Shown here piece after piece: positions 17,850-28,206 of a DNA stretch of 64,000 nt. The stretch comes from Deltaproteobacteria bacterium (GTDB lineage Bacteria; Myxococcota; Myxococcia; Myxococcales; Anaeromyxobacteraceae). Position numbers and translations under genes: made by a program. Numbering within the stretch: the first letter of the stretch is position 1; each line of letters begins with the position of its first letter. Below the pieces are notes generated by a model. It saw only the letters and a program-made list of their open reading frames with translations. It did not search any database and was not told the DNA's origin. The stretch spans positions 558,001 to 622,000 of the forward strand of contig JACRMN010000012.1 of assembly GCA_016214955.1 (NCBI GenBank), in the 5' to 3' direction.

Positions 17850-19064
17850 ATGAAGGTTCCGATCTACATGGACAACGCCGCCACCACGCCCGTGGATCCC
17901 CGGGTGCTGGAGGCGATGCTTCCCTACTTCACCACCGAGTTCGGCAACGCCGCCTCCAAGAGCCACGTCTTCGGCTGGCGCGCCGAGGAGGCGGTGGAGG
18001 CGGCCCGGGCCGAGGTGGCGGCGCTCATCGGCGCCACCGCCCGCGAGATGGTCTTCACCTCCGGCGCCACCGAGTCGAACAACCTGGCGCTGAAGGGGGC
18101 CGCCCAGTTCCTGGCGCCGCGGGGCAAGCACCTCGTCACCTGCCAGACCGAGCACAAGGCGGTGCTCGACTCGATGCACGCGCTGGAGCGGCAGGGCTTC
18201 GAGGTCACCTACCTGCCGGTGGCGCGGGACGGGCGGCTCGACCCCGGCGACGTCGCCCGGGCGCTGCGCCCCGACACCACGCTGGTGTCGGTGATGCACG
18301 CCAACAACGAGGTGGGGGTGCTCCACCCGGTCGAGGAGATCGGCCGCATCACCCGCGAGCGCGGCGTCCTCTTCCACACCGACGCGGTGCAGTCGGCCGG
18401 CAAGGTGCCCTTCGACGTCGAGAAGGTGGGCGCCGACCTGGTCTCGCTCTCGGCCCACAAGCTCTACGGCCCCAAGGGAGTGGGTGCCCTCTACGTGCGG
18501 CGCAAGCCCCGGGCCCGCCTCATCGCGCAGATGGACGGCGGGGGCCACGAGCGCGGCCACCGCTCCGGCACCCTCAACGTGCCCGGCATCGTGGGCATGG
18601 GCAAGGCCTGCGCCATCGCCCAGGCCGAGCTCCCGGCCGAGTCGGCGCGGCTCCTGGCGCTGCGGGAGCGGCTCCGCGCCGGCATCGAGCGGCGGGTGGA
18701 GCGGGCCACGGTGAACGGCAGCCTCACGCACCGGCTCCCCGGCAACCTCAACGTCAGCTTCGCCTGCGTGGAGGGCGAGGCGCTGATGCTGGCCATGAAG
18801 GACGTGGCCGTCTCCTCCGGCTCCGCCTGCACCTCCGCCTCCCTGGAGCCCTCCTACGTGCTGCGGGCCCTGGGCGTACCCGACGAGCTGGCCCACGCCT
18901 CGCTGCGCTTCGGGCTGGGCCGCTTCAACACCGAGGAGGAGGTGGACCACGTGGTGGAGCTGCTCGCCCAGAAGGTGCAGAAGCTCCGCGACATGTCCCC
19001 GCTCTGGGACATGGTGAAGGCCGGCATCGACCCCTCCACCGTGCAGTGGGCCGACAACGCCTAG
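17850..19064 (+). CDS. iscS: Cysteine desulfurase IscS
   Basis: 404 aa from ATG 17850 with GGAGG just upstream. PLP lysine is Lys204 in [12 protein letters not shown]; the persulphide-forming loop is [11 protein letters not shown] with Cys327, close to E. coli IscS numbering (Lys206/Cys328). [10 protein letters not shown] and [11 protein letters not shown] complete the class V aminotransferase site. It supplies sulphur for Fe-S clusters on IscU, whose gene begins 4 bp later. First gene of iscS-iscU-hscB-hscA. Confidence 0.97.
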   Translation: MKVPIYMDNAATTPVDPRVLEAMLPYFTTEFGNAASKSHVFGWRAEEAVEAARAEVAALIGATAREMVFTSGATESNNLALKGAAQFLAPRGKHLVTCQTEHKAVLDSMHALERQGFEVTYLPVARDGRLDPGDVARALRPDTTLVSVMHANNEVGVLHPVEEIGRITRERGVLFHTDAVQSAGKVPFDVEKVGADLVSLSAHKLYGPKGVGALYVRRKPRARLIAQMDGGGHERGHRSGTLNVPGIVGMGKACAIAQAELPAESARLLALRERLRAGIERRVERATVNGSLTHRLPGNLNVSFACVEGEALMLAMKDVAVSSGSACTSASLEPSYVLRALGVPDELAHASLRFGLGRFNTEEEVDHVVELLAQKVQKLRDMSPLWDMVKAGIDPSTVQWADNA

Positions 19065-19068
19065 CGCC

Positions 19069-19464
19069 ATGAACTACTCGGACAAGGTGGTGGACCACTA
19101 CGAGAACCCGCGCAACGTGGGCACCCTCGACCAGGCCTCGCCCGACGTGGGCACGGGCCTGGTGGGCGCGCCGGCCTGCGGCGACGTCATGCGGCTCCAG
19201 ATCCAGGTGGACGGCGCCGGCGTCATCCGGGAGGCGCGCTTCAAGACCTTCGGCTGCGGCTCGGCCATCGCCTCCTCGTCGCTGGTGACCGAGTGGGTGA
19301 AGGGGCGGACGGTGGAGGATGCGCTCCGCATCCGCAACACCGACGTGGCCAGGGAGCTGGCGCTCCCGCCGGTGAAGATCCACTGCTCGGTCCTGGCCGA
19401 GGACGCCATCCGGGCGGCGGTGGCCGACTGGAAGAAGAAGCGCGGCCTGCCGCCGGCGCCGTGA
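19069..19464 (+). CDS. iscU: Fe-S cluster scaffold IscU
   Basis: 131 aa. Cys37 (GAPACGD), Cys63 (FGCGSAIASSS), His105 and Cys106 (KIHCSVLAEDAI) sit at exactly the E. coli IscU positions, and the HscA-binding LPPVK motif is at 99-103. It assembles clusters from IscS sulphur and hands them on with HscB/HscA. The stop overlaps the hscB GTG start as GTGA. Confidence 0.97.
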   Translation: MNYSDKVVDHYENPRNVGTLDQASPDVGTGLVGAPACGDVMRLQIQVDGAGVIREARFKTFGCGSAIASSSLVTEWVKGRTVEDALRIRNTDVARELALPPVKIHCSVLAEDAIRAAVADWKKKRGLPPAP

Positions 19465-20042
19465 GCTGCTGGAGCTGCCAGGCCGAGGTGGCGCCCGGGG
19501 GGCCCTTCTGCGGCTGCGGGCGCGTCCAGCCGCCGCCGGGCGCCTTCGATCCCTTCGAGGCGCTGGGCCTGCCGCGGGCCCTGGAGCCGGGGCCGGTGGA
19601 GGAGGCCCACCGCCGGCGGGCCCGACTGCTCCACCCCGATCGCTTCGCCCGCAGGAGCCCGCAGGAGCAGCGGCTGGCGCTCGCCTGGGCCACGCGGCTC
19701 AACGACGCCCGGCGGGCGCTCCAGCGGCGGCGAGACCGTGCCGCCTGGCTGCTGCGGCTCCGCGGGCGCGATCCGCTGGCGCCCGGCGCCGCCCGCGACG
19801 GCGCCTTCCTGGCGGAGCAGCTGGCGCTGCGGGAGCGGCTCGCCGAGGGGCGGGCCGCCGGCGACGGGCGGGCGCCCGGCGAGATCGCGGCCCAGGCGCT
19901 GGCGCGGCTCGCGGCGATCGACGAGGAGCTGCTCGGGCTCCTCGGCCCCGCCGAGCCGGGCGAGGAGGCGCTGCGGGCGGCGGCGGCCTGCCTGGTGCGG
20001 GCCCGCTTCCTCGAGGCCCTGGCGGCCGAGGCGGGGCGCTAG
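19461..20042 (+). CDS. hscB: Co-chaperone HscB with N-terminal Cys4 motif
   Basis: 193 aa from GTG 19461. J domain at ~30-95 with the HPD triad at residues 58-60 (LLHPDRF), then the C-terminal IscU-binding helical bundle. Unlike E. coli HscB it starts with a CWSC...FCGC motif (Cys3, Cys6, Cys17, Cys19) that probably binds a metal, resembling the N-terminal zinc domain of metazoan HSCB. It stimulates HscA ATPase and delivers IscU. hscA begins 1 bp after its stop. Confidence 0.9.
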   Translation: MSCWSCQAEVAPGGPFCGCGRVQPPPGAFDPFEALGLPRALEPGPVEEAHRRRARLLHPDRFARRSPQEQRLALAWATRLNDARRALQRRRDRAAWLLRLRGRDPLAPGAARDGAFLAEQLALRERLAEGRAAGDGRAPGEIAAQALARLAAIDEELLGLLGPAEPGEEALRAAAACLVRARFLEALAAEAGR

Positions 20043-20043
20043 C

Positions 20044-21909
20044 GTGGCGCGCGCGCTGGGCATCGACCTCGGCACCACCCACTCGCTCGCCGCCTGGGTG
20101 GACGAGCGGGGCCGGGCGCGGCTGGTGGAGATGGACCGCGGCCCGCTGCTGCCCAGCGCGGTGGACTACGGCGCCGGCCCGGAGCCGCGGGTGGGCGCGG
20201 CGGCGCTGGCGGCCGCGGCCGAGCGGCCGGGGCAGGTGGTGCTCTCGGTGAAGCGGCTCATGGGGCGCGGGCCGGGCGAGGCGGAGGGGCGCGCCGCGGC
20301 GGGCGGCGAGGCGGGCGCCCTCCGGCTCGACGTCGGCGGCCGGACGGTGACCCCGGTGGAGGTCTCGGCCGAGATCCTCCGCGCCCTCCGGCGGCGCGCG
20401 GCGGCGGCGCTGGGCGAGCCGCCCGGCGCCTGCGTCATCACCGTGCCCGCCTACTTCGACGACGCCCAGCGGCAGGCCACGCGCGACGCCGGCCGGCTGG
20501 CCGGGCTGGAGGTGCTGCGGCTCCTCCCCGAGCCCACCGCCGCGGCGCTGGCCTACGGGCTCGACCGGCGGGTGCGCGGCACCTTCGCCGTCTACGACCT
20601 GGGCGGCGGCACCTTCGACCTCTCGGTGCTCCGCCTCGAGGAGGGCCTGTTCGAGGTGCTCTCCACCGCCGGCGACACGCGGCTCGGCGGCGACGACCTG
20701 GACCGCGCCCTCGCCGAGGCCCTGCTCGGCGACGCCGGGCTGCCGCCGCCGGCGCCGGCCGGCTGGCGCGCGCTCCTCCTCGCCGCCCGCCAGGCGCGGG
20801 AGCGGCTCTCCGCCGAGCCGGAGGTGGCCCTCGACCTCGTGCTGCCCGGCGGCGGCCGGCTCGCGCGCCGGCTCTCGCGCGGGGAGCTGGAGCGCCTCCT
20901 CGCCCCGGTGGTGGAGCGCACCGGGCCGCCCTGCCGGCAGGCGCTCCGCGACGCCGGCCTGGCCCCCGGGGCCCTCGACGGCGTGGTGCTGGTGGGCGGC
21001 GCCACCCGCACGCCGCTGGTGCGCCGCCTGGTGCGCGAGCTCTTCGGCCAGGAGCCGCTCACCGACGCCGACCCCGACACCGCGGTGGCCCAGGGGGCGG
21101 CGCTGCAGGCCGACGCGCTCTCCCGCGGCGGGCGGCCCGATCTCCTGCTCCTCGACGTCATCCCGCTCTCGCTGGGCGTGGAGATGATGGGCGGCGTGGT
21201 GGAGCGGCTCGTCCCCCGCAACGCCACCATCCCGGCCAGCGCCTCCGCCGAGCTCACCACCCACGCCGACGGTCAGACCGGCCTCGTGGTCCACGTGGTC
21301 CAGGGCGAGCGGGAGCTGGCCCGCGACTGCCGCAGCCTGGCCCGCTTCACGCTCCGCGGCATCCCCCCGCTGCCGGCGGGCGCGGCCCGGGTGCGAATCA
21401 CCTTCGCGGTGGACGCCGACGGCATCCTCTCGGTCTCGGCCCGCGAGGCGCTCACCGGTCTCGCCCAGGAGATCCAGGTGAGGCCCACCACCGGCCTCTC
21501 CGAGGAGGAGGTGGGGCGGCTCCTCGCCGAGGCGCTGGAGCGCGAGGGCGAGGACCTCCGGGCCCGCTTCCTGGCGGAGCTGCGGGTGCAGGCCGACAGG
21601 AGCCTGGCAGCGCTGGCGGCGGCGCTCGCCGAGGACGGTGACCTGCTTGCCCGCGAGGAGCGCGAGGAGCTGGACCTGCGGGTGCGCGGCCTCGCCGAGG
21701 CCATGGCCGGCGACGATGCCGGCGCGCTCCAGGCCTGGCTCTCGTCGCTCGAGGGCGCGGCCGAACCCTTCGCCGAGCGGCGGGTGGCTCGCCACCTGGA
21801 CCGGGCGCTGCGCGGGCGCCACGTGGAGGAGGTGGCGGGGGAGCGGCCGCCCGCGGTCCCGCCGGGGCCTTGCCCGGGCGGGCCGCGCCGTCGCGCGCCC
21901 GAGGATTAG
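20044..21909 (+). CDS. hscA: Hsp70-family chaperone HscA
   Basis: 621 aa from GTG 20044, normal HscA length. ATPase signatures: [63 protein letters not shown]. Substrate domain starts near [18 protein letters not shown], and a helical lid follows. Last gene of the isc operon; with HscB it releases clusters from IscU. No ferredoxin gene follows, unlike in Proteobacteria. Confidence 0.95.
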   Translation: MARALGIDLGTTHSLAAWVDERGRARLVEMDRGPLLPSAVDYGAGPEPRVGAAALAAAAERPGQVVLSVKRLMGRGPGEAEGRAAAGGEAGALRLDVGGRTVTPVEVSAEILRALRRRAAAALGEPPGACVITVPAYFDDAQRQATRDAGRLAGLEVLRLLPEPTAAALAYGLDRRVRGTFAVYDLGGGTFDLSVLRLEEGLFEVLSTAGDTRLGGDDLDRALAEALLGDAGLPPPAPAGWRALLLAARQARERLSAEPEVALDLVLPGGGRLARRLSRGELERLLAPVVERTGPPCRQALRDAGLAPGALDGVVLVGGATRTPLVRRLVRELFGQEPLTDADPDTAVAQGAALQADALSRGGRPDLLLLDVIPLSLGVEMMGGVVERLVPRNATIPASASAELTTHADGQTGLVVHVVQGERELARDCRSLARFTLRGIPPLPAGAARVRITFAVDADGILSVSAREALTGLAQEIQVRPTTGLSEEEVGRLLAEALEREGEDLRARFLAELRVQADRSLAALAAALAEDGDLLAREEREELDLRVRGLAEAMAGDDAGALQAWLSSLEGAAEPFAERRVARHLDRALRGRHVEEVAGERPPAVPPGPCPGGPRRRAPED

Positions 21910-21944
21910 GAAGAGGGGAGACCCGCGCCGGAGCCGAGGCAGCC

Positions 21945-22574
21945 ATGACGCCTGACAGCTGGGAAGACCGCTACAGGGTTGGCGACACGCCCTGGGACGT
22001 GGGCGCGCCCGACAAGCACCTCACCGGCTTCGTGGAGGCGCGGGGCACGGGGAAGGGCAGGGTGCTCGAGGTGGGCTGCGGCACCGGCACCAACGCCCTC
22101 TGGCTCGCCGGGCGCGGCTACCAGGTGACGGCGGTGGACCTCTCACAGCTCGCCGTGGAGAAGGCCCGGGCCAAGGCGCCCTCCGGCGCGACCTGCACCT
22201 TCGCGCGGCTCGACTTCCTGGCCGAGGAGCCGCCCGGCGGGCCGTTCGACCTGGTGTTCGACAGGGGCTGCTTCCACGTCTTCGACGAGCCGGCCGACAG
22301 GAGGCGCTTCGCGGAGCGCGTCGCCTCCCTGCTGGCGCCGGGTGGCCACTGGCTGAGCCTCATCGGCAGCACCGACGGCCCGGAGCGCGACTCGGGGCCG
22401 CCGCGGCGCTCGGCCCGCGACGTGACCGACGCCGTCGAGCCGGTGCTGGAGCTGGTGGAGCTGAGGCGCGTCTCCTTCCAGGATGCGCGGGCCGCGCCCC
22501 ACGCTCCCCTCGCCTGGTTTGCGCTCGCGAGGCGCAGGGAGCTGCCGGCGCAGCCGTCGACGCGGTTGACGTAG
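21945..22574 (+). CDS. Class I SAM-dependent methyltransferase (TPMT/TehB-like)
   Basis: 209 aa from ATG 21945. Starts WEDRYRVGDTPWDVGAP, a signature of small thiol/oxyanion methyltransferases, then SAM motif I VLEVGCGTGTNALWLA, acidic motif II VTAVDLS, and DLVFDRGCFHV. Relatives methylate thiols, halides or tellurite; the substrate cannot be assigned. It lies 35 bp after hscA and may be read from the same transcript. Confidence 0.85.
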   Translation: MTPDSWEDRYRVGDTPWDVGAPDKHLTGFVEARGTGKGRVLEVGCGTGTNALWLAGRGYQVTAVDLSQLAVEKARAKAPSGATCTFARLDFLAEEPPGGPFDLVFDRGCFHVFDEPADRRRFAERVASLLAPGGHWLSLIGSTDGPERDSGPPRRSARDVTDAVEPVLELVELRRVSFQDARAAPHAPLAWFALARRRELPAQPSTRLT

Positions 22575-22710
22575 GGCGCCGTCGGCAGCCTGCGGCGCCT
22601 CCCGCAGGTTCCGCATGTGCGGCCTTCGGACGCATCGGCTTGGCCGCCCCGCGGGGGGACGCTGGGCGCAGGGCCCGATCGCGGGCAGGCGGCCCTGGAG
22701 GGGAGGGAGC

Positions 22711-23871
22711 ATGCCGGGCGCCGCCGCGCACTTCGCGGAGATCCTTCACGAGGAACAGCTGGCGGCCCTCCTGCGGCGCTGGCGCACCGAGCACCCGCGC
22801 ATGGCAGTCCTGGCGCTGCTCCCCGAGGGGGAGCGCGGCGGCATCGAGCGGCTGCAGGCCGCCTGCCGGCGCGAGGCGGTGCCCCTGGCGGGCGCCGTCT
22901 TCCCCGCCCTGCTGGCGCGCGGCGGCTTCGCCACGAGCGGGGCCTGGCTCCTGCGGCTCGACGAGGCACCGCCCACGGCGCTGCTCGCCGACCTGCCCCG
23001 CGAGGAGCGGGATCTCCGGGCCATCGCCGGGAGCCTGGTGGACCGCCTGGAGCCCGGCCTCTCCGGCTCCACCGACCTCACCCTGCTGCTCATCCCCGAC
23101 GCCACCTTTCCGAGGGTGGGCTCGCTGCTCGACGAGCTGTACCTGCGCCTCGGGAACCGCGTCCACTACATGGGCGCGAGCGCCGGCAGCGAGACCTTCC
23201 AGCCCATCCCCTGCCTCTTCGACGGCACCCGCGCCGTCCAGGGCGGGGTGCTGGCGGTGCTCCTCCCCGGCGACCGGCGGGCGGTCCTCGACCACGGCTA
23301 CCCCACGCCGTCCCGCCTCATCACCGCCACCACCACGGTGGGCAACCGCATCATCCAGATCGACTGGCGGCCGGCCTTCGAGGTCTACCGCACGATGAGC
23401 CGGCTGCTCCACGGGGTCGACGTCACGCCCGAGACCTTCTACCGCTTCGCCGTCCACTTCCCCTTCGGGATCCTGCTCGCCAACAACTCCATGCTGATCC
23501 GCATCCCGGTGGAGCTGGAGGCGGGCGGAGCCCTGCGCTGCGCCGGGGAGGTGCCGGCCAACTCGGTGCTGGCGCTCCTGGCAGCGCCCACGCACGGCTC
23601 GGCCGAAACCGTGGAGCGGCTGGCCGGCGGGCTCGCCGAGCCGGGCGGCTCCGTGGAAGGGAAGGAGCTCCTCTTCTTCTACTGCGCCGGCCGGCGGCTC
23701 ACCTTCGGCGAGGCGGAGGCGGTGCGGGAGACCGAGGCGCTGCGCCGCCTCACCGCCGCGGGCGCGATCGCCGGGGCGCTCTCGCTCGGCGAGATCGGCG
23801 GGACCGCCGAGTCGAGCTACCCGCTCTTCCACAACGCCACGCTCCTCGCCAGCGTCTGGAAGGCGCGATGA
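22711..23871 (+). CDS. FIST-domain sensory protein
   Basis: 386 aa from ATG 22711 with a strong GGAGGGGAGGGAG upstream. FIST N region ~20-220 ([39 protein letters not shown]) and FIST C ~225-370 ([38 protein letters not shown]). FIST domains bind small ligands in signal-transduction proteins. The protein has no output domain and overlaps the following kinase gene as ATGA, so it most likely feeds that kinase. No TM segment, hence cytoplasmic. Confidence 0.87.
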   Translation: MPGAAAHFAEILHEEQLAALLRRWRTEHPRMAVLALLPEGERGGIERLQAACRREAVPLAGAVFPALLARGGFATSGAWLLRLDEAPPTALLADLPREERDLRAIAGSLVDRLEPGLSGSTDLTLLLIPDATFPRVGSLLDELYLRLGNRVHYMGASAGSETFQPIPCLFDGTRAVQGGVLAVLLPGDRRAVLDHGYPTPSRLITATTTVGNRIIQIDWRPAFEVYRTMSRLLHGVDVTPETFYRFAVHFPFGILLANNSMLIRIPVELEAGGALRCAGEVPANSVLALLAAPTHGSAETVERLAGGLAEPGGSVEGKELLFFYCAGRRLTFGEAEAVRETEALRRLTAAGAIAGALSLGEIGGTAESSYPLFHNATLLASVWKAR

Positions 23872-25928
23872 ACCGCGACCGGGTCCTGGCGGTCCTCTAC
23901 GACATGGCCATGGTGATCGGGGCCGAGGTCGAGGTCAGGCCCCTCCTGGTCCGCACCGTCCAGCGGCTCCTGCACCACACCGCCTTCCCCGTGGGACTGG
24001 TCCTGCTCGCGCCCGGTCCGCCGGATGGCCAGGAGGCCGAGGCCCGGCTGGAGGTGGCCATCGGCGACTACCAGCTCGGGGGCCGCGTGGGCTCGCGGCT
24101 GCGTCTCCCGGTGGAGCTCTTCACCGGCGAGGCGGCGCTGCGGGAGGCGCCAGCCCTCCTGGAGTCGCTCTCCGGACCCCGCTGCCGCTACACCAGCTTC
24201 CTGCGCCTGCCGGTGGAGGGGGAGGGCGTGATCCTGCTGCTCACCACCCGGGGGCCGGGCCTGGACCCGCTGCTGGCGCCGGTGTTCCAGCCGGTGATGG
24301 CCAACCTGGCCCGGGCCATCGGGCTGTGCCGCGACCACGAGGCCCACGAGGCCCGCCTCCTGGCGGAGCGCGACGCCGCCCGGGACGGCCTGGCCGAGAG
24401 CGCCGAGGTGCTGCGGGCCATGAACCAGGCGGCGCTCGACGCCATCATCGTCTGCGACGGGGAGGGCCGGATCGCCGCCTGGAACCCGGCGGCCACCGCC
24501 ATCTTCGGCTACCGGGCCGACGAGGTCCTGGGCCGGCCGCTGCACGACCTGCTGGCACCGGAGCGCTACCGCGGCCGGGCGGCGGCGGGGCTGCGCCGCT
24601 TCGCCGACGCCGGCGAGGCGCCGGTGATGGGCCGCCTCCAGGAGACCGAGGCGCTGCGCAAGGACGGCTCCGAGTTCCCCGTGGAGATCTCGCTCTCGCC
24701 GATGATGCTGCAGGGCCAGCGGGCCACGGTGGGGATCGTGCGCGACGCCAGCGAGCGCAAGGCGGTGGAGGAGAAGCTCCGCCGCTCGCAGCGACTCGAC
24801 GCCCTGGGGCAGCTGGCCAGTGGCGTGGCCCACGACTTCAACAACCTGCTGGCGGTCATCAACGGCTCCGCGGAGCTGGCCGCCAGCAGCCTCCCGGCCG
24901 ACGCGCCGCAGCGCGCCGACCTCGAGGACATCCTCGAGGCCGGAGGGCGCGCGGCAGCCCTTACGCGCCAGCTCCTCGCCGTCGGCCGCCGGCAGACCCT
25001 GAACCCCGTCCTCCTCTCCCTCAACCAGGTCGTGACGGATCTCGGCAAGCTGCTGCGGCGGGCGCTCGGCGAGGACGTGCGGCTCGAGACGCGGCTGGCG
25101 CCGGACCTCGGCTACGTGCGTGCCGACGCCACCCAGATGGAGCAAGTCCTGATGAACCTGGCGCTGAACGCCCGCGATGCCATGGCGGCCGGCGGGCGGC
25201 TCACCATCGAGACGGCCAACGCCGAGCCGCACGTCGGCGGGCCGGCCCCCGGCGTCTCCGAGCGCCTGACCGGGCCCTCGGTGGTGCTGACCGTCGCCGA
25301 CACCGGCAGCGGCATGGACCAGGGCACCATGGATCGGATGTTCGAGCCCTTCTTCACCACCAAGGCCGCGGGCCGGGGCACCGGGCTCGGGCTGGCGACG
25401 GTGTACGGCATCGTCAAGCAGAGCGGCGGGCACATCGAGGTCGAGAGCCGGGTGGGGGTGGGGACGACCTTCCGGGTCTTCCTGCCGCGGATCACCGGCG
25501 AGACCAGCGCCCTCGAGACAGGGAGCGCTGCGGCCATGCCCGGCGGCAGCGAGACCATCCTGGTGGTCGAGGACGATCCCGGGGTGCGCCGGCTCGCCGA
25601 GCGAGTCCTCGCGTCACTGGGATACCGGGTGCTCTCGGCCGAGGAGGCTCCCGAGGCGCTGCGGCTGAGCGAGGCGCTGGGCGAGCCGATGCACCTGCTG
25701 CTCACCGACATGGTCATGCCCGGCATCGACGGCGTGAGCCTGGCGCAGCGCATGGCGAAGCGCCACCCCGGCCTGGCGGTGGTCTACATGTCCGGCCACC
25801 CGGCTCGAACGCTGGAGCAGCGCGGGGGCTTGCCCGCCGGCGCGCCCTTCCTCCAGAAGCCGTTCACGGCGAGCGAGCTGGCGCGCCAGGTGCGCCGCGC
25901 GCTGGACGCCGCCCGCCCGCGCCCCTGA
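23868..25928 (+). CDS. Hybrid histidine kinase (GAF-like, PAS, HisKA, HATPase, receiver)
   Basis: 686 aa from ATG 23868. Residues ~1-165 are GAF-like, 180-305 PAS ([35 protein letters not shown]), HisKA with phospho-His in [18 protein letters not shown], HATPase with [17 protein letters not shown] and [16 protein letters not shown], and a C-terminal receiver ([22 protein letters not shown] with phospho-Asp, FLQKPF). No TM helices. The receiver phosphate must pass to an unlinked phosphotransfer protein or regulator. Coupled to the FIST gene. Confidence 0.92.
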   Translation: MNRDRVLAVLYDMAMVIGAEVEVRPLLVRTVQRLLHHTAFPVGLVLLAPGPPDGQEAEARLEVAIGDYQLGGRVGSRLRLPVELFTGEAALREAPALLESLSGPRCRYTSFLRLPVEGEGVILLLTTRGPGLDPLLAPVFQPVMANLARAIGLCRDHEAHEARLLAERDAARDGLAESAEVLRAMNQAALDAIIVCDGEGRIAAWNPAATAIFGYRADEVLGRPLHDLLAPERYRGRAAAGLRRFADAGEAPVMGRLQETEALRKDGSEFPVEISLSPMMLQGQRATVGIVRDASERKAVEEKLRRSQRLDALGQLASGVAHDFNNLLAVINGSAELAASSLPADAPQRADLEDILEAGGRAAALTRQLLAVGRRQTLNPVLLSLNQVVTDLGKLLRRALGEDVRLETRLAPDLGYVRADATQMEQVLMNLALNARDAMAAGGRLTIETANAEPHVGGPAPGVSERLTGPSVVLTVADTGSGMDQGTMDRMFEPFFTTKAAGRGTGLGLATVYGIVKQSGGHIEVESRVGVGTTFRVFLPRITGETSALETGSAAAMPGGSETILVVEDDPGVRRLAERVLASLGYRVLSAEEAPEALRLSEALGEPMHLLLTDMVMPGIDGVSLAQRMAKRHPGLAVVYMSGHPARTLEQRGGLPAGAPFLQKPFTASELARQVRRALDAARPRP

Positions 25929-25974
25929 GCGAGGCCGCCGGCGCTTCCCGCGGGCCTGCCGGCGGCTGCTCCGG

Positions 25975-26082
25975 GCCGAGGCCGGCGATCCAGGCGGTGA
26001 TGGCCTCGACCCCCGCAGGGAGGAACGCCGCCTTGTGCCCGCCGGGGAGCAGCCCGATCCGCCGCCCATCCCGCGCCGTTCC
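25975..26082 (-). pseudogene. Possible C-terminal remnant of an alpha/beta-hydrolase
   Basis: On the minus strand a 35-codon stretch reads [20 protein letters not shown] followed by AWIAGL, the pattern of the last catalytic-His region and helix of alpha/beta-hydrolases. No other part of such a gene precedes it and the frame then runs into the kinase gene antisense. Very short evidence; could be chance. Confidence 0.22.
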
Positions 26083-26158
26083 AGACGGTGCCCCGAATGG
26101 ATCGCATCGAGGCGCGGCACTGCGGGTCGACGTGGTGTGTGCTATCGGATCGACCAGC

Positions 26159-26512
26159 ATGGAGAAGAAGCCGCGGATCTTCACGATGTCGTTCGGGAGC
26201 GTGTACCCGCTCTACGTGCAGAAGGCACGGAAGAAGGGCCGGACGCAGGCAGAGGTCGACGAGATCATCACCTGGCTCACGGGCTACGGCGGGGCGCAGC
26301 TCCGGCGCGCCATCGAGGCCAAGGTCGACCTCGAGGCGTTCTTCGCCAAGGCGCCCCGGATGAATCCGAACGCGGGCCTCATCAAGGGCGTGGTGTGCGG
26401 CGTGCGCGTGGAGGAGGTCGCCGACCCGCTGATGCGGAAGATCCGCTACCTCGACAAGCTCATCGACGAGCTCGCCAGGGGGAGGGACATGGCGAGCATC
26501 CTCCGACGGTAG
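26159..26512 (+). CDS. DUF2200 family protein
   Basis: 117 aa from ATG 26159. It aligns with the whole DUF2200 family by recalled consensus: [75 protein letters not shown]. Function of the family is unknown; soluble and basic. Codon use differs from neighbours (three of four Thr codons are ACG, two Ala are GCA), which suggests later acquisition. No operon partners. Confidence 0.87.
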   Translation: MEKKPRIFTMSFGSVYPLYVQKARKKGRTQAEVDEIITWLTGYGGAQLRRAIEAKVDLEAFFAKAPRMNPNAGLIKGVVCGVRVEEVADPLMRKIRYLDKLIDELARGRDMASILRR

Positions 26513-26514
26513 CC

Positions 26515-26580
26515 CTCGCGTCCCCCCGTCCCTTCCGCGACCCCTCCCCATCGCCCAACACCCCGTCCCCCCTCGCCCCG
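26515..26580 (+). promoter_or_regulatory. C-rich, G-poor tract, possible Rho-utilisation site
   Basis: The 66 bp after the DUF2200 stop are dominated by C with little G on the + strand (runs of CCCCCC, CCCCTCCCC, CCCCCC), the compositional bias of Rho-loading sites. No hairpin is present, so termination of the DUF2200 transcript would have to be Rho-dependent. Confidence 0.3.
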
Positions 26581-26613
26581 GCGCGGCCCGCCGCCTGCAG
26601 CCTCGCGGCGCGC

Positions 26614-27207
26614 ATGCTCCTCCTCCTCTCCGCCCTCCTCGCCGCTCCTCCCTCCGTCGCCGCCGCCGACGTCCCCCGCCTCCTGGCCCGCCTCGCCGCC
26701 ACCGATCCCCCCGTCGAGGAGGTGCAGCGCGCGGCGGCCCTGCGCGCCGCGCCCACGCCGTCCGAGGCCGCCTCCTGGACCTCGCGCGCCCGCTGGTCCT
26801 CCTGGCTCCCGCGCCTCACCACCTCCTTCCGCCACGACGAGCGGGCCCAGCACACGCTCGGCCTCACCTCCACCGCCGAGGTGGACTACGTGCGGCTGGC
26901 GCCGGGCAACGAGGTGCGGGTGCAGCTCACCTGGAACCTCGCCGAAGTCGCCTTCTCCGACGCCGAGGTCCGCACCGCGGAGGCGGCAGCGCGCGCGGCC
27001 AGGCTGCGTGCCGAGGCGGCCGAGCGGGTCACGCGGCTCTACTTCCGGCGGCGCTCGCTCCTGGCCACCCTCTGGCTGGCGCCGCCCGACGACCCCGCGG
27101 CGCGCCTCGCGGCCGAGCTGGCGCTCGACGAGGCCACCGCCGAGCTCGACTTCCTCACCGGCGGCCTCTTCACCCGCGAGCGGGCCGGCGTGGCGGTGCG
27201 GCCGTGA
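26614..27207 (+). CDS. Exported protein of unknown function
   Basis: 197 aa from ATG 26614. N-terminal signal peptide (MLLLLSALLAAPPSVAAA), then a predicted strand-rich stretch (SWLPRLTTSFRHDERAQHTL, EVRVQLTWNLAEVAF) followed by a long Ala/Arg-rich helix (~120-190) with coiled-coil character. The pattern is loosely like half of an outer-membrane efflux (TolC) protomer but too short to be one. Its stop overlaps the next gene as GTGA, so the two probably work together. Confidence 0.65.
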   Translation: MLLLLSALLAAPPSVAAADVPRLLARLAATDPPVEEVQRAAALRAAPTPSEAASWTSRARWSSWLPRLTTSFRHDERAQHTLGLTSTAEVDYVRLAPGNEVRVQLTWNLAEVAFSDAEVRTAEAAARAARLRAEAAERVTRLYFRRRSLLATLWLAPPDDPAARLAAELALDEATAELDFLTGGLFTRERAGVAVRP

Positions 27208-28133
27208 GGCGCCTCCTGATCGTCGCGCTGGCAGCGGCCTGCCAGGCGCTGCCCGAGCCGCTCACCCGCGTCGAGCGCATCGCCCCGGCGGGCACCGTCG
27301 CGCCCGGCGAGGTGGTCGTCGAGGTCCGCTTCACCGCGCCGGTGTCGCCCGACGGGCTCGCCGACGGCCGCCGCGCGGCCCTGTGCCGGTCGACCGACGC
27401 CCCGGCGGTGGCCGCCGCCGCCAGCGCCGAGGCCGGCATCCCCGCCGGCGCGCAGGTGGTGCCGGCCGCCATCGAGCTCACCGACGGCGGGCTGCGCCTG
27501 GTGCTCCGGCCCGAGCGGCCGCTCTGGCCCATGGCCTCCTGGGCGCTGGTGCTGGGAAAGGGGATCCGCGACGCCGAGGGGCGGCCCGTGCTCGATCCCG
27601 CCGGCCGGCAGCGGGCCGTGGTCCACCCCTTCGAGACCGGCGACCTGCCCGCCGGGGCGCTCCCCGCTCTCGCCCTCGTCGAGGCGCTGGCCCAGGCCGC
27701 CGCCCCGGCGGCCGGGGGCGAATACGCCGAGGTCGAGAACCTGGGCAGCGCGCCCGCCGACCTGGCCGGCTTCCGGCTGGCGAAGCGCACCGCCAGCGGC
27801 GCGGAGGTGCGCTGCACCCTCGAGCCCATGGCCGGCGCGGCCGTGGCCGCCGGCGGGCGCGGCCTGCTGGTGGGCGGCGCCTGGGACGGCCGCCACGCCG
27901 TGCCGGCCGGCACGCCGCACTACCGCTGCGGGGCGAGCGCCTTCCTCGGCGGGCTGGCCGACGACCGGCCCGTGTCGCTGCGGCTCGAGTCGCCGGGCGG
28001 TGCGCCGCTCTCCGGCCTGGGCTGGGATGCGGCGGCGCCGCGCTGCGCCGCGGCGGCCCTGGTGAGGCTCGATCCCGGCGGCCCCGACCAGGCCGCCAAC
28101 CTCGCCTGTGGCGCGCCGAGCCCCGGGAGCTAG
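27204..28133 (+). CDS. Lipoprotein with Ig-like and lamin-tail domains
   Basis: 309 aa from GTG 27204. Lipoprotein signal with lipobox LAAAC at ~9-13. Residues ~25-160 look like a bacterial Ig-like (SbsA-type) domain: APGEVVVEVRFTAPVSPDGL, LVLRPERPLWPMASWALVLG. Residues ~180-305 resemble a lamin-tail domain (GEYAEVENLGSAPADLAGFRL, GRGLLVGGAWDGRHAV). Lamin-tail domains in bacteria occur on surface proteins. Translationally coupled to the previous exported protein. Role unknown. Confidence 0.75.
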   Translation: MRRLLIVALAAACQALPEPLTRVERIAPAGTVAPGEVVVEVRFTAPVSPDGLADGRRAALCRSTDAPAVAAAASAEAGIPAGAQVVPAAIELTDGGLRLVLRPERPLWPMASWALVLGKGIRDAEGRPVLDPAGRQRAVVHPFETGDLPAGALPALALVEALAQAAAPAAGGEYAEVENLGSAPADLAGFRLAKRTASGAEVRCTLEPMAGAAVAAGGRGLLVGGAWDGRHAVPAGTPHYRCGASAFLGGLADDRPVSLRLESPGGAPLSGLGWDAAAPRCAAAALVRLDPGGPDQAANLACGAPSPGS

Positions 28134-28206
28134 GCGAGGAGCCGGGTCGCCGGCCGCGCCGCCGCCCGCCTCGGCACCTTGCCGTCTCCGGATCGCGCCC
28201 GGCCGC

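Noticed and set aside
14583-19070. Very long open frame on the minus strand (about 1495 codons)
   Set aside because: It runs antisense through the HDOD and iscS genes and in another frame through dsbD, with no family motifs. High GC removes stops from antisense frames, so such lengths mean little.
22575-22599. GGCGCCG...CGGCGCC hairpin after the methyltransferase as an intrinsic terminator
   Set aside because: Loop of 11 nt and no T-run; no better than chance pairings in GC-rich DNA.
26614-27207. Complete TolC-family outer membrane efflux protein
   Set aside because: Only ~197 residues, with one strand-helix unit; no duplicated halves and no efflux-pump genes nearby.
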